The position numbers and the translations under genes are program-made. The notes under the pieces are model-generated. The model saw only the letters and a list, made by a program, of their open reading frames with translations, did no database searches and was not told the origin of the DNA. Positions 44,692 to 56,822 of a stretch of 64,000 nt of DNA are shown here, in pieces (the first letter of the stretch is position 1; each line of letters begins with the position of its first letter). Source of the stretch: Allomyces arbusculus (lineage: Eukaryota > Blastocladiomycota > Blastocladiomycetes > Blastocladiales > Blastocladiaceae); contig JADHYV010000014.1 in NCBI GenBank assembly GCA_027604705.1, positions 124,001 through 188,000 on the forward strand, given 5' to 3'.

Positions 44692-45866
44692 ATGCCCGGC
44701 CCGATATCTGAAGAGCTCAGGGAAGAGCTGCTGAACCCGACCGTCGGCGAATGGATCACGCTGCGCGACGGTCACGTCGCGTACGCGCGCACCTGGACCG
44801 TCCCCGAGGGCACCGACCTCTTTGCGACGCTAACGTGGGTGCACGGACTCGGCGAGCACATCAACCGCTACGACCATGCCTTTACCAAGATCGCGCAGGC
44901 CGGAGTGCAAGTGCACGCTTGGGACCAGCGCGGGTTTGGACGCACCGCGCTGCGAAATAACTCGGTCGGCCAGATCAAGTCGTGGACGCAGCTGCTCGAC
45001 GATGTCGCCGACGCTCTCCACCGGAACACGGTCCCGTGGAAGCCCAAGTACTTGGTGCGTTCCGTGTGGTGGCAAAAGGAGTGGAGGTTTGATTGCCTGG
45101 CAGATGGGCGCTGTTTCACACGGCGCCATCCGCCACAAAACACCTCGGCTAACTTGACGCCGCTCAACGCTGATTTCGGGCAGGGTGGGCACAGTTTCGG
45201 CGCCCTGGTTGTCCTCGATTTTTATCGGCAGCGCGGCATTTACCACCATCTCGCAGGCGTGATCGCAACGGGTTCGATTCCAAGCCCATCCCTCTCCGTG
45301 TAATCTTTCGGCTGATCAACTCGCGCTCACTAGGTCCGCCGATTGAAAGTTTCCCCGACGTGCACGCCCCTCCCTTTGCCCTCACTGCCCTGCGTATCGC
45401 CGCAACTCTCTTCCCCACGCGAACCGCACCGAGCAAAGTCGACGCGTCGGCACTCTGCCACGACGAGGCCGTTGTGAAAGCCTACACGACCGACCCGCTC
45501 GTCTCGAACGAGCTCTCGTACCGGTTCACGAACAGCATGATCCGCGCCATGGTTCGGCTCAACCAGTCGCACACGCTGCACCACTTTCCCCCGTACATCC
45601 CGCTCCTCCTGATGCACGGCGGCGACGACCGAATCACGTACGTTGGTGGAACACGCCATTTTTACGAGCGCGCGACCAAGGTGTTCGACCGCACGCTCAA
45701 AGTGTATGACGGGTGCCTGCACGAACTACACAACGAGCCAACCGTGCGCGACGAGATCGTGCAGACGTGGATTGATTTTATGCGGTCGAGGGTGCGCGGG
45801 CCGGTGCGGCAACGACCTGAGACACCAGCACCAGTGCTCGAGGTGGTACCGACACCATCCGCTTGA
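44692..45866 (+). CDS. Monoacylglycerol lipase-like alpha/beta hydrolase, copy C
   Basis: Three exons, 44692-45054, 45184-45271 and 45334-45866, give 327 residues. It follows the paralog pattern: LLNPTVGEW start, TWVHGLGEHINRYDH, AWDQRGFGRT, then the elbow reading GGHSFGA in place of GGQSMGG. The GxSxG serine is kept, but the residues around it have changed, which may alter substrate choice. Asp is in HGGDDRITY and His in CLHELHNEP. The cap region (SYRFTNSMIRAMVRL) groups it with copy D rather than A and B. The last intron has the donor GTTCGA, unlike the usual GTACG, and is fixed mainly by frame and by the matching position in the other copies. Confidence 0.88.
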
Positions 45867-46327
45867 GGTGGGGAAATGACGACCATAGCGCCATTTTTGT
45901 ACATAGAAGGGAACACAATGAACGTTGTAAGGTAGCAGCACTTCATTGATTTGGCACTGAGAGGATCCTGGTGGAATAAGAGCGAGCCAGAGTGATAAAC
46001 TGCCTTTTCAATCCGACTTGAGCACGATCTGTTGAACCCAAGGGTTTTTTTTGTGGGAGCCGTCTGTCTGGCCGACCAGCTGGTGGCGCGCCCAGAGAAA
46101 TCTAACGCGGGGTGAATCATGGGAGACGAACTGGGGCCATCGCCTGCTTGTTCTTGCGCTCTTGGCCCGGGATTTACTGATCATTTCGGTCCGACAGGAG
46201 CCCCATGTCGCCACATTCGGTGGACGACCGACCAGCTAACATCCCATCTCGCTCATCCTCTTCCCTCATCCACGACCAACAAACGCATCAGCATCTTCGC
46301 GCACGCATCACGCAACGTACCAGCACA
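45867..46327. other. Intergenic, no gene seen
   Basis: Between lipase copies C and D. Nothing recognised; probably the 3' UTR of C and the promoter of D. Confidence 0.5.
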
Positions 46328-47439
46328 ATGTCCATCCCAATGACCCCCGAGCTGCAATCCAAGCTGCTCAATCCGCCCGTCGGCGAGTGGATCAAGCTCA
46401 AGGACGGCCACGAGGTCTACGCGCGCACCTGGCCGGTGCCCGACGGCATCGAGCTGATCGCGACACTGACGTGGGCGCACGGCCTCGGCGAACACATCAA
46501 CCGCTACGACCACGTCTTCACCGACATGGCCAAGGCCGGGATCCAGGTGCACGCATGGGACCAGCGCGGGTTTGGGCGGACTGCGCTCAAGAACAAGTCG
46601 CAGGGCCGAATTAAGGCGTGGACGCAGGTGCTCGACGATGTCGCCGAGGCTCTCCACCGGAATACGGCCCCGGGGAAGCCCAGGTTTTTGGTGTGTATGG
46701 TGCAGGGGAGGGGAGGGGGGGTGAACGCCCACCTCCCGGAACTTGACTAACCGTTCCGGTGTAACGAAAACTTAGGGTGGGCACAGCATGGGCGGCCTCG
46801 TCGTGCTCGATTTTTTGCGGACGCGCGGCAAGGACGCGGGCCTGGCCGGCGTGATCGCGACCAGTACGGCTCGCCATTCTCCATCATCCTGCTCATCATC
46901 GCGACAAACGCAACTCACCCCATCATCTTCACCCACCAGGTCCCGCAATTGAAGCTCCACCCGAATCGCGCGCACCTGCGTTCGCCATCCCCGTCCTGCG
47001 TCTTCTTGCATTCGTGCTCCCAAACGTGACGACGACGGCCAAGCTCGACGCGACCGTGCTCACGCACGACGAGGACATCATGAAAGAGTACTTGGCTGAC
47101 CCGTTGGTCTCGGGCACGCTCTCGTTCCGGTTCACGAATGCCATGATTCGCGGCATGATTCATCTCGCAAAACCGGAGACGCCCCGGACGTTGCCTGCGG
47201 AGGTGCCGCTGCTCTTGACGCATGGGACCGAGGATAAGTTGACGTATGCGCCGGGCACGGTCACGTTCTACGAACGCGCACAGCACTTGGTCGATCGTGA
47301 AGTGAAGGTGTTTGATGGGCAGCGGCATGAACTGCATCACGAGCCTGCGGTGCGCGATGAGGTTGTCCGGACGTGGATTGTTTGGATGAAGAAGAGGGTG
47401 AGTGGCCCGGTGCGCCAGAGTGTCGAGACGATGGCGTGA
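46328..47439 (+). CDS. Monoacylglycerol lipase-like alpha/beta hydrolase, copy D
   Basis: Three exons, 46328-46690, 46776-46863 and 46940-47439, give 316 residues. The fold signatures are TWAHGLGEHINRYDH, AWDQRGFGRT, nucleophile elbow GGHSMGG, Asp in THGTEDKLTY and His in QRHELHHEP, so the triad is complete. The cap region shares SFRFTNAMIRGMI with copy C. The exon layout equals that of B and C. It is the last of the four tandem copies and is followed by a convergent USP7 gene. Confidence 0.92.
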
Positions 47440-47799
47440 AGTGGCAGAGATATGTGCGGATCGGTTCCGATCGGATAGAAAATAGACGCTGTGGACAAGC
47501 GCAGATCAAAGCACGGCTGTCTCAGCAACGTGGGCACCTTGTTCTCGCTCGACCGCCATGCTGTGCGAACAACAAGAACCAACATGGACGAACACATGCA
47601 TCTTTTGGACACCCTGCCCGCGCGCCGGGGACAAATCAGCCCGTCTCGTCCCGGCCGCGGCGCGGCAACCCAAGAACCAACATGGTACACGATGAGAAAC
47701 CGACTTGCGCCTTCCAAAACCGAAAAACTAAAAGAACAAAAAAACCAAAATGACAACTTGACCTCCGCAATCCCGATCGCCTTCATCCCCTCGACTTGA
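47440..47799. other. Convergent intergenic region
   Basis: 360 bp between the stop codons of lipase D and the deubiquitinase gene; both 3' UTRs should lie here. Confidence 0.55.
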
Positions 47800-50700
47800 T
47801 CAATTGAAGATGCGCAGGCCGCGCTCGAGACTCGACATCATGCGCGACTGGCGGCGCTGCGGGTGGTCGAGCGCCAATGCAATCGTCGAGCTGTAGACGA
47901 CCTCTTGCGTCCCCGTCGCCGCGGGAGTCGGCGGCTCAATGCCCGCGACCGCGTCTGCGTACGCCGGCGGCGCGACTGCGACCACGGGCCCCGAGACGAG
48001 CAAATCCGCGAGAATCTGCTCGTCCTCGACCTCCTTGGCGGCCTGCTCTGACAACGCGCCGAGCGGCACGAGCTTGAACGCGACCTTGGTCATATCCTTG
48101 TCCGAGTACCCGAGGTACTGCTGGACGCGCTTCTTAGTCGCGGCCATCGGTTCGCCCTGCACGACCGGGAACTTGAACGGCGTGCCGTGCAACAGCGACG
48201 GCGTGCGGTTCATGTGCACGACGCCCACGTGGTGCACGGTGCCCTCGACGACCGGCACGGCCTGCACGACAAACATCGTGTACTCGGGGATCACGGAGAG
48301 CGACTCGTGCCCAGCAAACTCGCGTGTGATCTTGTGCCCAATCACCTCGTAGAGCCGCACGGGCAAGTCGGCCGGGATATTGACCTTGTCCGCGAGCGCG
48401 GCGAGCACGGTGCCCGTCGTCGACGTCTTGGGCACGAGCACATCGACCGACTCTTCCTTGCCCGGCACGAGCACGGTCGCGCGCACCGACCGCTTCGACT
48501 CAAACTCCTTGATCGAGACATCGAGCACCTCGTAGAGCACCGTGACGGGCGGCGCGGCAATCGGGTCGGCGCCCAGGGGTGCGCGGAATTGATACGGCGT
48601 CGCACCCAACATATCCCCGAGCGTGACCGAGGGCGTGGGCCGAATCACGGACCGCGGCATTTCCGAGACGTAGGTCGACGTGAACCGCAGCTTCATCGGG
48701 TCGTCGAGCCCCAACTCGTACGCGACGCGCGCTGCGACATCGTCGTACCGCACGCGCTTCGACAGCGACAGCGCGACTTCGCGCACGGGGTGCGGGTGCG
48801 CCGGGCTCTCGCCGCCCTCCGGGTGCGGATGCCGCGGCTTGAAGACGACATCGGCGCGGTTCTGGAGGTACTCGTAGTATTCTGCGACCGACCGCGGCGT
48901 GCCCGGCGGGAGCGCAGCAATTGCCGCGGCGGCATCGTCGAGCACGGGCTCCACGGCCATAATATCGCCGTCGGTCATTTCCTGCGTCGCAAACGGCCGC
49001 GCCGGATCAATCGGCGAGATCAGCGTCGCGTGTACTTCCTCGAAGATGCGCAGGTCCGTGCCGGCGGGCACGCCGAGCATTTCAGCCACTTGCGGGAAAA
49101 TATCACGCGGCAGCGTCATACGCGGCACCTGCAGGTGGCCCTTGATCATGAGCGTCTGCGAGACCACGTCAAACGCCTTGATGAACAGCAGCATCGTCGC
49201 GCTCACGTAGCCGGCCCGCGGCGTCGGCGCCGGCGCGAGCGGCGCGGCGACCTCGAGCGGCGGCACGTCCGCGTCATCAGGCTCGGCCACAGGCGCCGCG
49301 TCTGCCGTCTCCGACTCGGGCAGGACCTCGGCATAGACGCGAATCTCGTAGGGCCACGAGTTGGGTGTGGTCGTGTGCCGCTTCTGCAACGTTTCGAGGT
49401 TCAGCTGCATATCGGCGCCCGAAATCACGTTTTCGGCGTCGGGCCGCAACGTCTTGTTCTCGCGCGGCGTCAGCAGCCAGAACCGGAGCCGGTCCTCTGG
49501 GATCCCGCGATCCGCGGCATACGCCTTTTGCACGGCGGGCCACGCCGTCTCGTGCTTGTGGAACCGCTTGTTCCACTCGCCGTTGGGCACGTTCGCGCCG
49601 CCAAACGACCACAGGTCGAGCCCGCTGTAATTGCGCATCGCCGCGTCGTCAATGATGCGCACGTGCAGCATAAACTCGCGCTCGCGAATATCGCGCAGCC
49701 GCGCCTCGTGTTCCTGCCGCTCGCGGTCGAGCTGGTCACGAATCGCGGCGGGCACGTCGTTCTCCGTCACGTCGCACAAGGTCGTATCGTAGTCGGACTC
49801 GCGCAGGTAGACGAGCATGTAGGCGTTGGTGAACCGCTTGTGCACCATGCCCATGGCGCGCGGCGCGGCACCCCCAAGTCCCGGGCGCTTGGCGGCGGGG
49901 TACTCGCCGCCGAAATTGTCGTCGAGCACTTCCTTGAGCGTCACGGGCACGACGCGGTCGTCGTCAAACTTGAACCACTTGTTCTCGCGCCGCGGGCGAA
50001 TAAACGCACAGTAGTGGCCGCCGTCGACGCTACCGGAATGAACGAGCACGCCGTGCAGGTGGTATTTTTGCGGGCCCGGCGGTGGGACATCAACCCCCTC
50101 CTCTTCGCCCTCGGCGGGCGTCGGCGGGACCAAGAACTCGTCGAGGTCGAGGTCGAGCGGGAACTCGTACCGGTCGTTGATCTTGACCATTTGGTCGCGC
50201 ATAAAGTCGTACTCGAACCGCTTGAGCTGCAAGTGCAGGACAGACGGGAACTTGGTAAACACGACCCCCTTCTTCGCGTCCTGCAGGCCGTACCCTTCAG
50301 CCATATACTTGTTCTCGCCCTCGAGCGTCTCCACCTGAATGTAGTCGCGGAACGAGTCGTAGACGGTCGGCATCCCCTTGACGTTAAGCTGAATGTCGTA
50401 AAAGTCCTCGGTGCGCGACGACTCGTAGTCGACGTTGACGCACTTGATATACGACTTCATTTGGCCGACAAACAGCCGCTGAATCATGCCGTCGGCGGGC
50501 GTGCCCTTCATCTTCTCCTCGAGGTTGTCAGTGAGCACGCGCAGAAACTCTTGCACGTCGTGCTGCGCAAACGCATCGACCGTATTCCACCCAAAAGACT
50601 TGGTGAGCTCGTTCGTCTCAACGGCATCGTCCGACGTCTGCATAAAGTAGAAGAGCCGCTGCAGCGAGAGCGTCACCGACTTCGACGCGTTCTCGTCGTC

Positions 50701-51381
50701 CTTGGGCAGCGGGATCTGGTAGACGGCCTTGCGGAAATAGTTCGTGCAAAAGAGACTTTGCAGGATCGAGTTCATGTAGCAAGTCGCGCCTTGGTTCTTG
50801 AGCCCGACGTGGCCCGTGACCGTCTTGGAATGGTAGTCCTTGAACGAGTGGAAGAGCACGCCCGTCTCGTCCTCGAGCACGCGAATGCGCGCAAACAGCA
50901 GTGTGCGGTCCTGGTGCACGTACTGGCCGAGCGAGGCCAAGGCGACAAAATGCGTAAAACCCCAGTCGAGCTCGATCTCGCCAAACCGGTGGTTCGAGTA
51001 CTGGAAGTGGCACTGCGTGTCGTTGTCTGGGTGCACCATGCCGAGCACAAAGTCGGCCGGAATCGCTTGCGCGGGCGTGCGGCCCTCCCAATCGTCGAGC
51101 ATCACGTAGAGCGCCACCTTGTCGGCATTGTTGCCGTTCGGGAAGCAGAGAATGCGCCTAAGATCGTCGAGGAAGTTGGGTCAGTGACGATTGGCGCTGC
51201 ATGCGGGGAACGAGGCACAGCACGCGTCGCGGGGCGCGAAATAGTACCATTGGCGGCCGCCAAGCGTGATAGGCGGGCTCGTGACGCGGTTCTCGGTGCG
51301 CAGCTTGGCCCACGACTCGATATTCCAGACAATGTCGGCGGTCTCGACGGGCTTGTAATTGCTGCCGAGCTCGTCGAGCAT
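47800..51381 (-). CDS. UBP15: USP7/Ubp15-type ubiquitin-specific protease
   Basis: Two exons, 51381-51248 and 51157-47800, give 1163 residues, between human USP7 and yeast Ubp15. A MATH domain opens the protein (DIVWNIESWAKL, then GGRQWRILCFPNGN across the splice). The catalytic domain has the Cys box GLKNQGATCYMNS (Cys near 171), QHDVQEFLRVL, and the His box HSGSVDGGHYCAF (His near 426) followed by WFKFDDDRV. The last 600 residues hold the ubiquitin-like HUBL region of USP7. It removes ubiquitin from proteins in nucleus and cytosol. The start is uncertain: a good branch point and acceptor (CAG at 51403-51405) precede ATG 51381, so a further upstream exon may exist. Confidence 0.93.
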
Positions 51382-52629
51382 CTTGGCGGCCTTGGTCAGA
51401 TCTGGACGTTGCGTGCGCGGGAATGGACGTTAGCTCGAGCTCTGGGGACCGTTCACGCGCGTGCGCGCGCGTTCGAGGGTCGCCAGGGGGCGTGTTCCGA
51501 CGGCACAAAACGTACAGTTATCCGGATGCGTAACCTCTATTCAAGGGATCCGCCGTTAGTCGACTGTACAGCAGCACTGCGCGATTAAAGGGAGCAACCC
51601 CCCGCGTACCAATTGATCCCGTCGACTCGTGCGACGCGGTGCGGTCGCGCGGCGGCGTGGCCGGAGCCAGGTCCTAATCTCAGCGCGTATTCAGCCACGG
51701 TTAGCCATCCGTCGCGTGCACGTTGCGTGGCATTCCACCGATTCTGTACCTTGTCGCCGGCGAGAACGACAGCGGCATGGTTGGGCGACCGCGGCGGCGC
51801 GTCGGGGCTCGCCGAAAGCGGCTCGGGCGTGTGCATGGCGTGAACGACAGTGACGGCGGCGTGCGCAGGCGGCGGGGCGGCGGGCGAGACGGAGCGCGCG
51901 TGCGAGGACGACCGGCGCGGCCACAGGAACGACAGGCGCGACGGCAGCGTGATGGCGGCGGGCGGGAGGCCGGGACGCGCGGATCCGAGGCGGCGCGGGG
52001 GCGGGGCGGAGAGATTATTCGACAGGGAGAGAGAGAATCGACGCGCGCGCTCGATCGAGTCGACGTCGTGATGGGGTTCCTTGGGGGAGCCGTATGAACT
52101 GAGCTGGCGACCGAGCGGGGGCGCCGGCGACGGGTGGCGGCCGGTGCGCGTAGCCGAATGCGGGGGGTTGAGCGGCGAGGGCGGGGCGGTTGCGGCGCGC
52201 GCGGCAGTCGTGCAGCAGCAGCGGGGTCGCGGCAGTCGTGCCGTCGACGATCGGCGCGCGAATGAAGAGTCCACCGCGTCGTCTGTGGCGCGGCTGGCCG
52301 ACGTGGTTGGGTGGTCAAGTGGAGCACAAAAAAGAGGCTGCAAAACGCGCTTTGCCAGGCTTGCTTCGCTCCCTGCGGCTCAACCTGCCATGCCCCTCGC
52401 ACGCGCGTGATCATCTCATCTTCCCTTCATTCCCGAAAAAACACGCAGGCAAACATGGATCAAACAGCGACATGACGCGCGCCGAAAGATGCACCGACCA
52501 GATCAAACCAAACGACCAAGAAAGAATCCAAACGCTCAAGATCAAACCAAACTAGACCAACGCGCGATCAGGGCGCCGGGGAACGCGACACGCAACAGCG
52601 GGGAACGAACAAGCTGGAAGGCTCGACAC
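51382..52629. other. Upstream region of the USP7-like gene, unresolved
   Basis: About 1.2 kb. On the minus strand an AG acceptor at 51404-51405 with a CTAAC branch-point-like sequence suggests a 5' intron, with a possible donor GTACGC near 51616. Open frames in 51600-52410 are Pro/Ala/Arg-rich and in three frames, so no coding exon can be picked. The last 150 bp are the 3' flank of eIF3c. Confidence 0.45.
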
Positions 52630-55238
52630 TTAGTTGTCGCCGCCGGCCGCCGCGGCCGCACTCCGGTTGCTGTTGTTGTCGTTGTAGTTCTTCTTCTCAT
52701 ACGTGCGGTTGCTGCCACCCGACCGGTTCCCGCCACGGTTCCCACCGCGGCCGCCGCGGCCGCCACGCCCACCCTGGTACCCACCGCGACGACCCTCACC
52801 ACCACGACCGCCGCGGTCGTCGCCGTGCTGCTTCTTCTGGTGCTGCTGCGCGCGCGCGTCGAGGATCTTGTCCTGGTTGTCGGCCATGTGCAGCAACTTG
52901 TCGGTGAGCGCGTGCGAGAGCCACTGCACCTTGGTGAGCGGCGGCGTGACGAGCACGATTCCGTGCACGCCGTCGAGCTTGGCACCTGCAAGGTCGCCGC
53001 CGGCAATCATTTGCGTGACGAGCGCCGTGACGCGCGCCTCCGACAGCTCAAACGTGGCCGCCAAGTGCGCGACACTGAGCGACGTCGCCTGCGTCGCCGT
53101 CTGGTGGACCCAGGTCGCGAGCGCGGCCTCCTGGACCTTGGTGCGCAGCATCGCCTTGACCTCCTGCGCGTCGGGCAAGTAGCTCCAGACACGCACGGCC
53201 GTCAAGTAACTGTAGGCCTGTTGCCACTCGCCCGTGAACATGGCGCGTGCCGCAGCCATGATATGGTCGCGCGTGTTCTCGGGCGGGCCCTGGAAAAGGT
53301 TGCGCTCGTTGGCCTCGAGCATACGGCGGAACGTCTTCGACAGCACGCGGCGACGGCCTTGGTCGTGCGGGTTCGCCGCCATGTAGGGCACCTCGAGCAG
53401 CATCGACGCCGTCTGATAAGCCGCCTCGACGAGTTCCATGTTGACCGCGAGCCCCGGGCCCGTGGCCGTGGTCGCAGCGGCACCCTGCGCCGAGATACCG
53501 GCGAGCAGCTCGCGCGCGTATCCCGTGGTGAGGATCTCGTGCAGCGCCGTGTGCGCCTCCTTGAGCAGACCCAGACGGAACGCCGAGAGGCCCATTTGCA
53601 CAAGCGCGCGGTTATAGAGCGCCTGCGTCGGGACATCAGCCATGCGAATCGACTCCTGGAGGCCGGACATGAGCACCATGTCGCGCGCCTGGTAGTACCG
53701 GCAGTGCAGTGCGTGGTGGTAGACGTGGCAGAGCACGGCGCGCGTGCGCGTGCGGTCCGACGCGTGCTGGTAGAGGTAGGCGCAGAGGTCCGGGACCGTG
53801 GCGAGCGTCAAGTCGGCAACGTTCGCGTGCCGCGCACGCACGTACTGGTCGACCTTGGCCTGGACCGCGTCGGGCCGCGCGTGCACGAGCTCGACGCGCC
53901 GCAGGCGCACGCGCTGCAGCGCCGCGGCGTCGTCGATGCGCAGCACGTACGACTCGGTGCGGAGCAGGACAACGTAGGCCACGACGTCGTCGCGCAGGCG
54001 CTCGGCAAACTCAGGTGTCTGCATGTCCATGGCCTGCAGGATCTTGAAGTACTCTTCGTAGAGTCGGTCGACCTGCGCAGCCAGGTTGCCGCGCACGCGC
54101 AGCGGCGCCGCCGTGTCGCCCTGCTCCTTGATGGCCGCAGCGACCGTCTCGTCGTCCTCTTCGTCGACGTCCTCGCGCAGAATCACGGTCGGGTGCGCGT
54201 CGAGCAAGTCGAGCAGCTGCGTGATCGCGGCCATGGCCTGCTTCCACTGGTGCACGGGCAGGTGGTTCTGCGCCGAACTCGGGTAATCGAAATGGCACGA
54301 GACGAGCGACAGCAAAATCTTGGCCTGCTGGAACGGCAGTGGCGCCACCTCAAACAGCCGGTCGAGCGCAAGCACAATCGTCTCGCGCGACGTGCCCTTC
54401 TTCCCACGGGCAATGATCACGTCCGACAGCTTTTCCAAGACGTTGGCCGGGGCCACGTCGCCGCCCAGCAGCGCCGAGACGGCATCCTGCTGCTTCTTCT
54501 CGTCCTTGGCACCGACCTTGACGAAACCCTCGTCCTCGGCACCGGCGTCGGGAGTCGGCGTCTCAAGCGCGCGCTTAGCGCCAGCTGCGGGCTGAGCGGC
54601 AGCAGCAGCAGCAGCGGGAGCGGGTTTCGGGGTGAGCGGCTTCTTGACGACCACGTCGTCCTTGAGCCAGCGCGCGCGGCGCTGGTTGAGGTCTTTGGGG
54701 CGCTCCTGTGGATGATCACGGCGATCCAAATCAGCGCATGATCAAATGGAAATAACGTGCGCTCGCGGCAGAAAGGAAGGGTACGTACGTCCTCGGACGA
54801 CTCATCCGACGACGACTCGTCCGAGTCGGACGGGAACATGTCGCTCGAGTCCTCGTCCGACGACGAAGAGGCGGCCGCGGGCTTCTTGCCGGCCGCGACC
54901 GCCGGGTCCTTCATGAACCGGTGCGCGGGCTTGGTCGGTGCGGCGGCCGCGGGCTTGGCGGCCTCGGCATCCGACTCGTCCGACGACTCGTCCTCCGAGG
55001 ACTCCTCCTCGCTCTCATCCTCGGACGTGTCCTCGTCGGTCGACGTGTCACTGTCCTCGTCCGAGGTCGTCTCGTCGCCGCCGCGGAACGCGAGCCACTT
55101 GGACTTGGTGATCTTGGCCGTGGCGGGGCGCGACGCAAAGAAGCCGCCGCCCTGTTGCTGGTCATCGTCGGACGAGTCCGAGTCGTCCGAGTCGGAGGCG
55201 GCGGGACGCACGCGCGCCGTGTTTTTGCGCGACGACAT
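52630..55238 (-). CDS. EIF3C: Translation initiation factor eIF3 subunit c
   Basis: Two exons, 55238-54789 and 54705-52630, give 841 residues, the usual eIF3c size. The N-terminus is acidic with many Ser-Asp-Glu runs, the known docking part for eIF1 and eIF5, followed by a KITKSKWLAFRGG segment. The middle is helical repeats (LLSLVSCHFDYPSS, ALYNRALVQMGLSAFRLG, ANERNLFQGPPENTRDHIM). A PCI domain closes it (ATQATSLSVAHLAATFELS and AGAKLDGVHGIVLV). The tail is an RGG-rich box of about 35 residues, a likely RNA-binding extension. Removal of the 83-bp intron gives SSEDERPKDLNQRRARWL. The subunit is a core part of eIF3 on the 40S ribosome. Confidence 0.95.
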
Positions 55239-55805
55239 GATTGGGCCGGGAAATCTGGGTAGAGACTCGTGTAGGGCGCTGGGAGCTCTCGGTAAAGGGG
55301 GAGAGAGCAGGCGCGCGACGCGAGTCGTGGAAAGAGCGGCTCAGGGGACGCGGATCGGATCAGGCCGATATGCGGGCAGTTCCGTTGCGGTGCGGGTCGA
55401 ACGCGATCACGGGCGGGCGGCGGTGCACGGCGACGACGTTGTGGACGACGTGATCGTCGCGCGTGTCGGCGGGACCTGCGCTCGGCGGTGGTGGTGTGGT
55501 CACGCTGAGTCGCGTGATCGGGCGCCATGCCACGCTTTGCCGCTGAGGCCGTGCGCACGCAGCCCTGTTGACAGGATCACGCGCCGGCACGCAAGGCGTT
55601 GCGTTCTGGACTCAAGCGGAGGCGTTGGTTGCCAAGGGCCAGACTGCGCTCCATCCTCACTCCCAAGCTCCGCGCGTTCAACTCTTCGCTACAGATAGTG
55701 TCGCTTCCGGGACCGACCATCATGTCAACAGTGGTCAAGAACGTTGAGACCTTTGCCATGAACCAGCGTCTATGTCTCCGCGGCCCAAAAATCCCATCGA
55801 CAAAA
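55239..55805. other. Intergenic, no gene seen
   Basis: Upstream of eIF3c and downstream of the SDR gene. No TATA box or RNA gene found. Confidence 0.5.
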
Positions 55806-56822
55806 CTACCCGAGGGTCCTCGCCACGTTGCGCTCAATCTCCGCCACCGTGTCCTCGCCCAAAATCCTGCGCACCAGCTCGATGCTCATCTCCCACAACC
55901 GCTTCTGCATTTCGGGGTCGGTTCCAAACTTGCTTGGCGTCTCGACCTTGCCGTACGGGACCAAGTAGAGCCCCGACTCGTTATCGAGCTTGGGCGACGT
56001 GGCCGCCGCCAGCGTCGTGCGCGCGCCATTCACGGGGTTCTTAGCCGCGACCGTACTGAGGGCCGCCGAAAGTGTGGCGACAAACCCACCAAACGCGTCC
56101 TTGATGCCGGTGCGCTGCAGGTCCGTGTCGACATACCCCGGATGCACGGCAAACACATGCAGATTGGGCTGCCGGGCGGCCAGCGCCTTGGCAAACAGCA
56201 GGTTTGCGAGCTTGGACTGTCCGTATGCGTTAGCTGCCGTGTAGACAGCCTCGGACGGATGCTTGCTGCCATCGGCAGGTTTCGGCGCAGCCGGGTCGAC
56301 GTAGACCTGCTCGAGCTTGTCAGTGAGCCCGAAGCTGTAGGTCACTTTGTGTGCAATCGACGAGAGAACCACGATGCGCCCGGTGTCCTTCTTGATAATG
56401 GGCAACAACAGCGTCGTGAAGACGAAATGGCCCATGTGGTTGCACCCAAACTGCGACTCGATCCCGTCCTGCGTGAGCCGGTACGGCACAGCCATGATCC
56501 CAGCATTGTTGATCAACACATCGATCTGCTCGCCCTTGTCGACAAGCGACCGCGCGGCACTGGCGACTTGAGCGAGCGAGTTTAAATCGAGTTCGAGAAA
56601 CTCCAACTGCGGCGAGTAGGGCGCGAGCGTGTGGCGGATCTTGCCCATGGCCAAGTTAGCCTTCTTGCCGGACCGGCACGCGAAAATGACGCGTGCATGG
56701 TGCTTGGCGAGGTGCAGCGCCGTCTGGTACCCGATGCCCTTGTTGGCACCAGTCACGAGAAACGTTTTACCGGCGAGGTCAGGGATGTCGGAGGTGGAGA
56801 AGCCGTTGCCCATTGTGAGCAA
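55806..56822 (-). CDS. Short-chain dehydrogenase/reductase (retinol dehydrogenase/WWOX-like)
   Basis: Intronless, 338 residues from ATG 56822; a second ATG three codons on (56813) would serve equally. Classical SDR motifs are present: TGANKGIG for the cofactor at about 25-32, ACRSGKK (an Arg after strand 2, fitting NADP), LDLNSL, NNAGIM, the catalytic Ser in VLSSIAHKV, the YGQSK active-site motif and HPGYVDTDL. The arrangement follows the retinol dehydrogenase 11-14/WWOX group, which act on lipophilic alcohols, ketones or retinoids; the fungal substrates are mostly unknown. A hydrophobic part near residues 255-275 might help membrane contact. The gene is divergent from the Zn2Cys6 activator. 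Confidence 0.92.
   Translation of the reverse strand: MLTMGNGFSTSDIPDLAGKTFLVTGANKGIGYQTALHLAKHHARVIFACRSGKKANLAMGKIRHTLAPYSPQLEFLELDLNSLAQVASAARSLVDKGEQIDVLINNAGIMAVPYRLTQDGIESQFGCNHMGHFVFTTLLLPIIKKDTGRIVVLSSIAHKVTYSFGLTDKLEQVYVDPAAPKPADGSKHPSEAVYTAANAYGQSKLANLLFAKALAARQPNLHVFAVHPGYVDTDLQRTGIKDAFGGFVATLSAALSTVAAKNPVNGARTTLAAATSPKLDNESGLYLVPYGKVETPSKFGTDPEMQKRLWEMSIELVRRILGEDTVAEIERNVARTLG

Noticed and set aside
48187-51588. A plus-strand open frame of 1133 codons opposite the USP7-like gene
   Set aside because: The sense strand has a complete recognised protein. In GC-rich genes with G/C third codon positions the antisense frame rarely meets a stop, and the antisense text is Arg/Val/His-rich without any domain.
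52489-54741. Plus-strand open frame of 750 codons opposite eIF3c
   Set aside because: Shadow of the eIF3c coding strand; repeats of RRD, RVRR and VVAV text show no fold.
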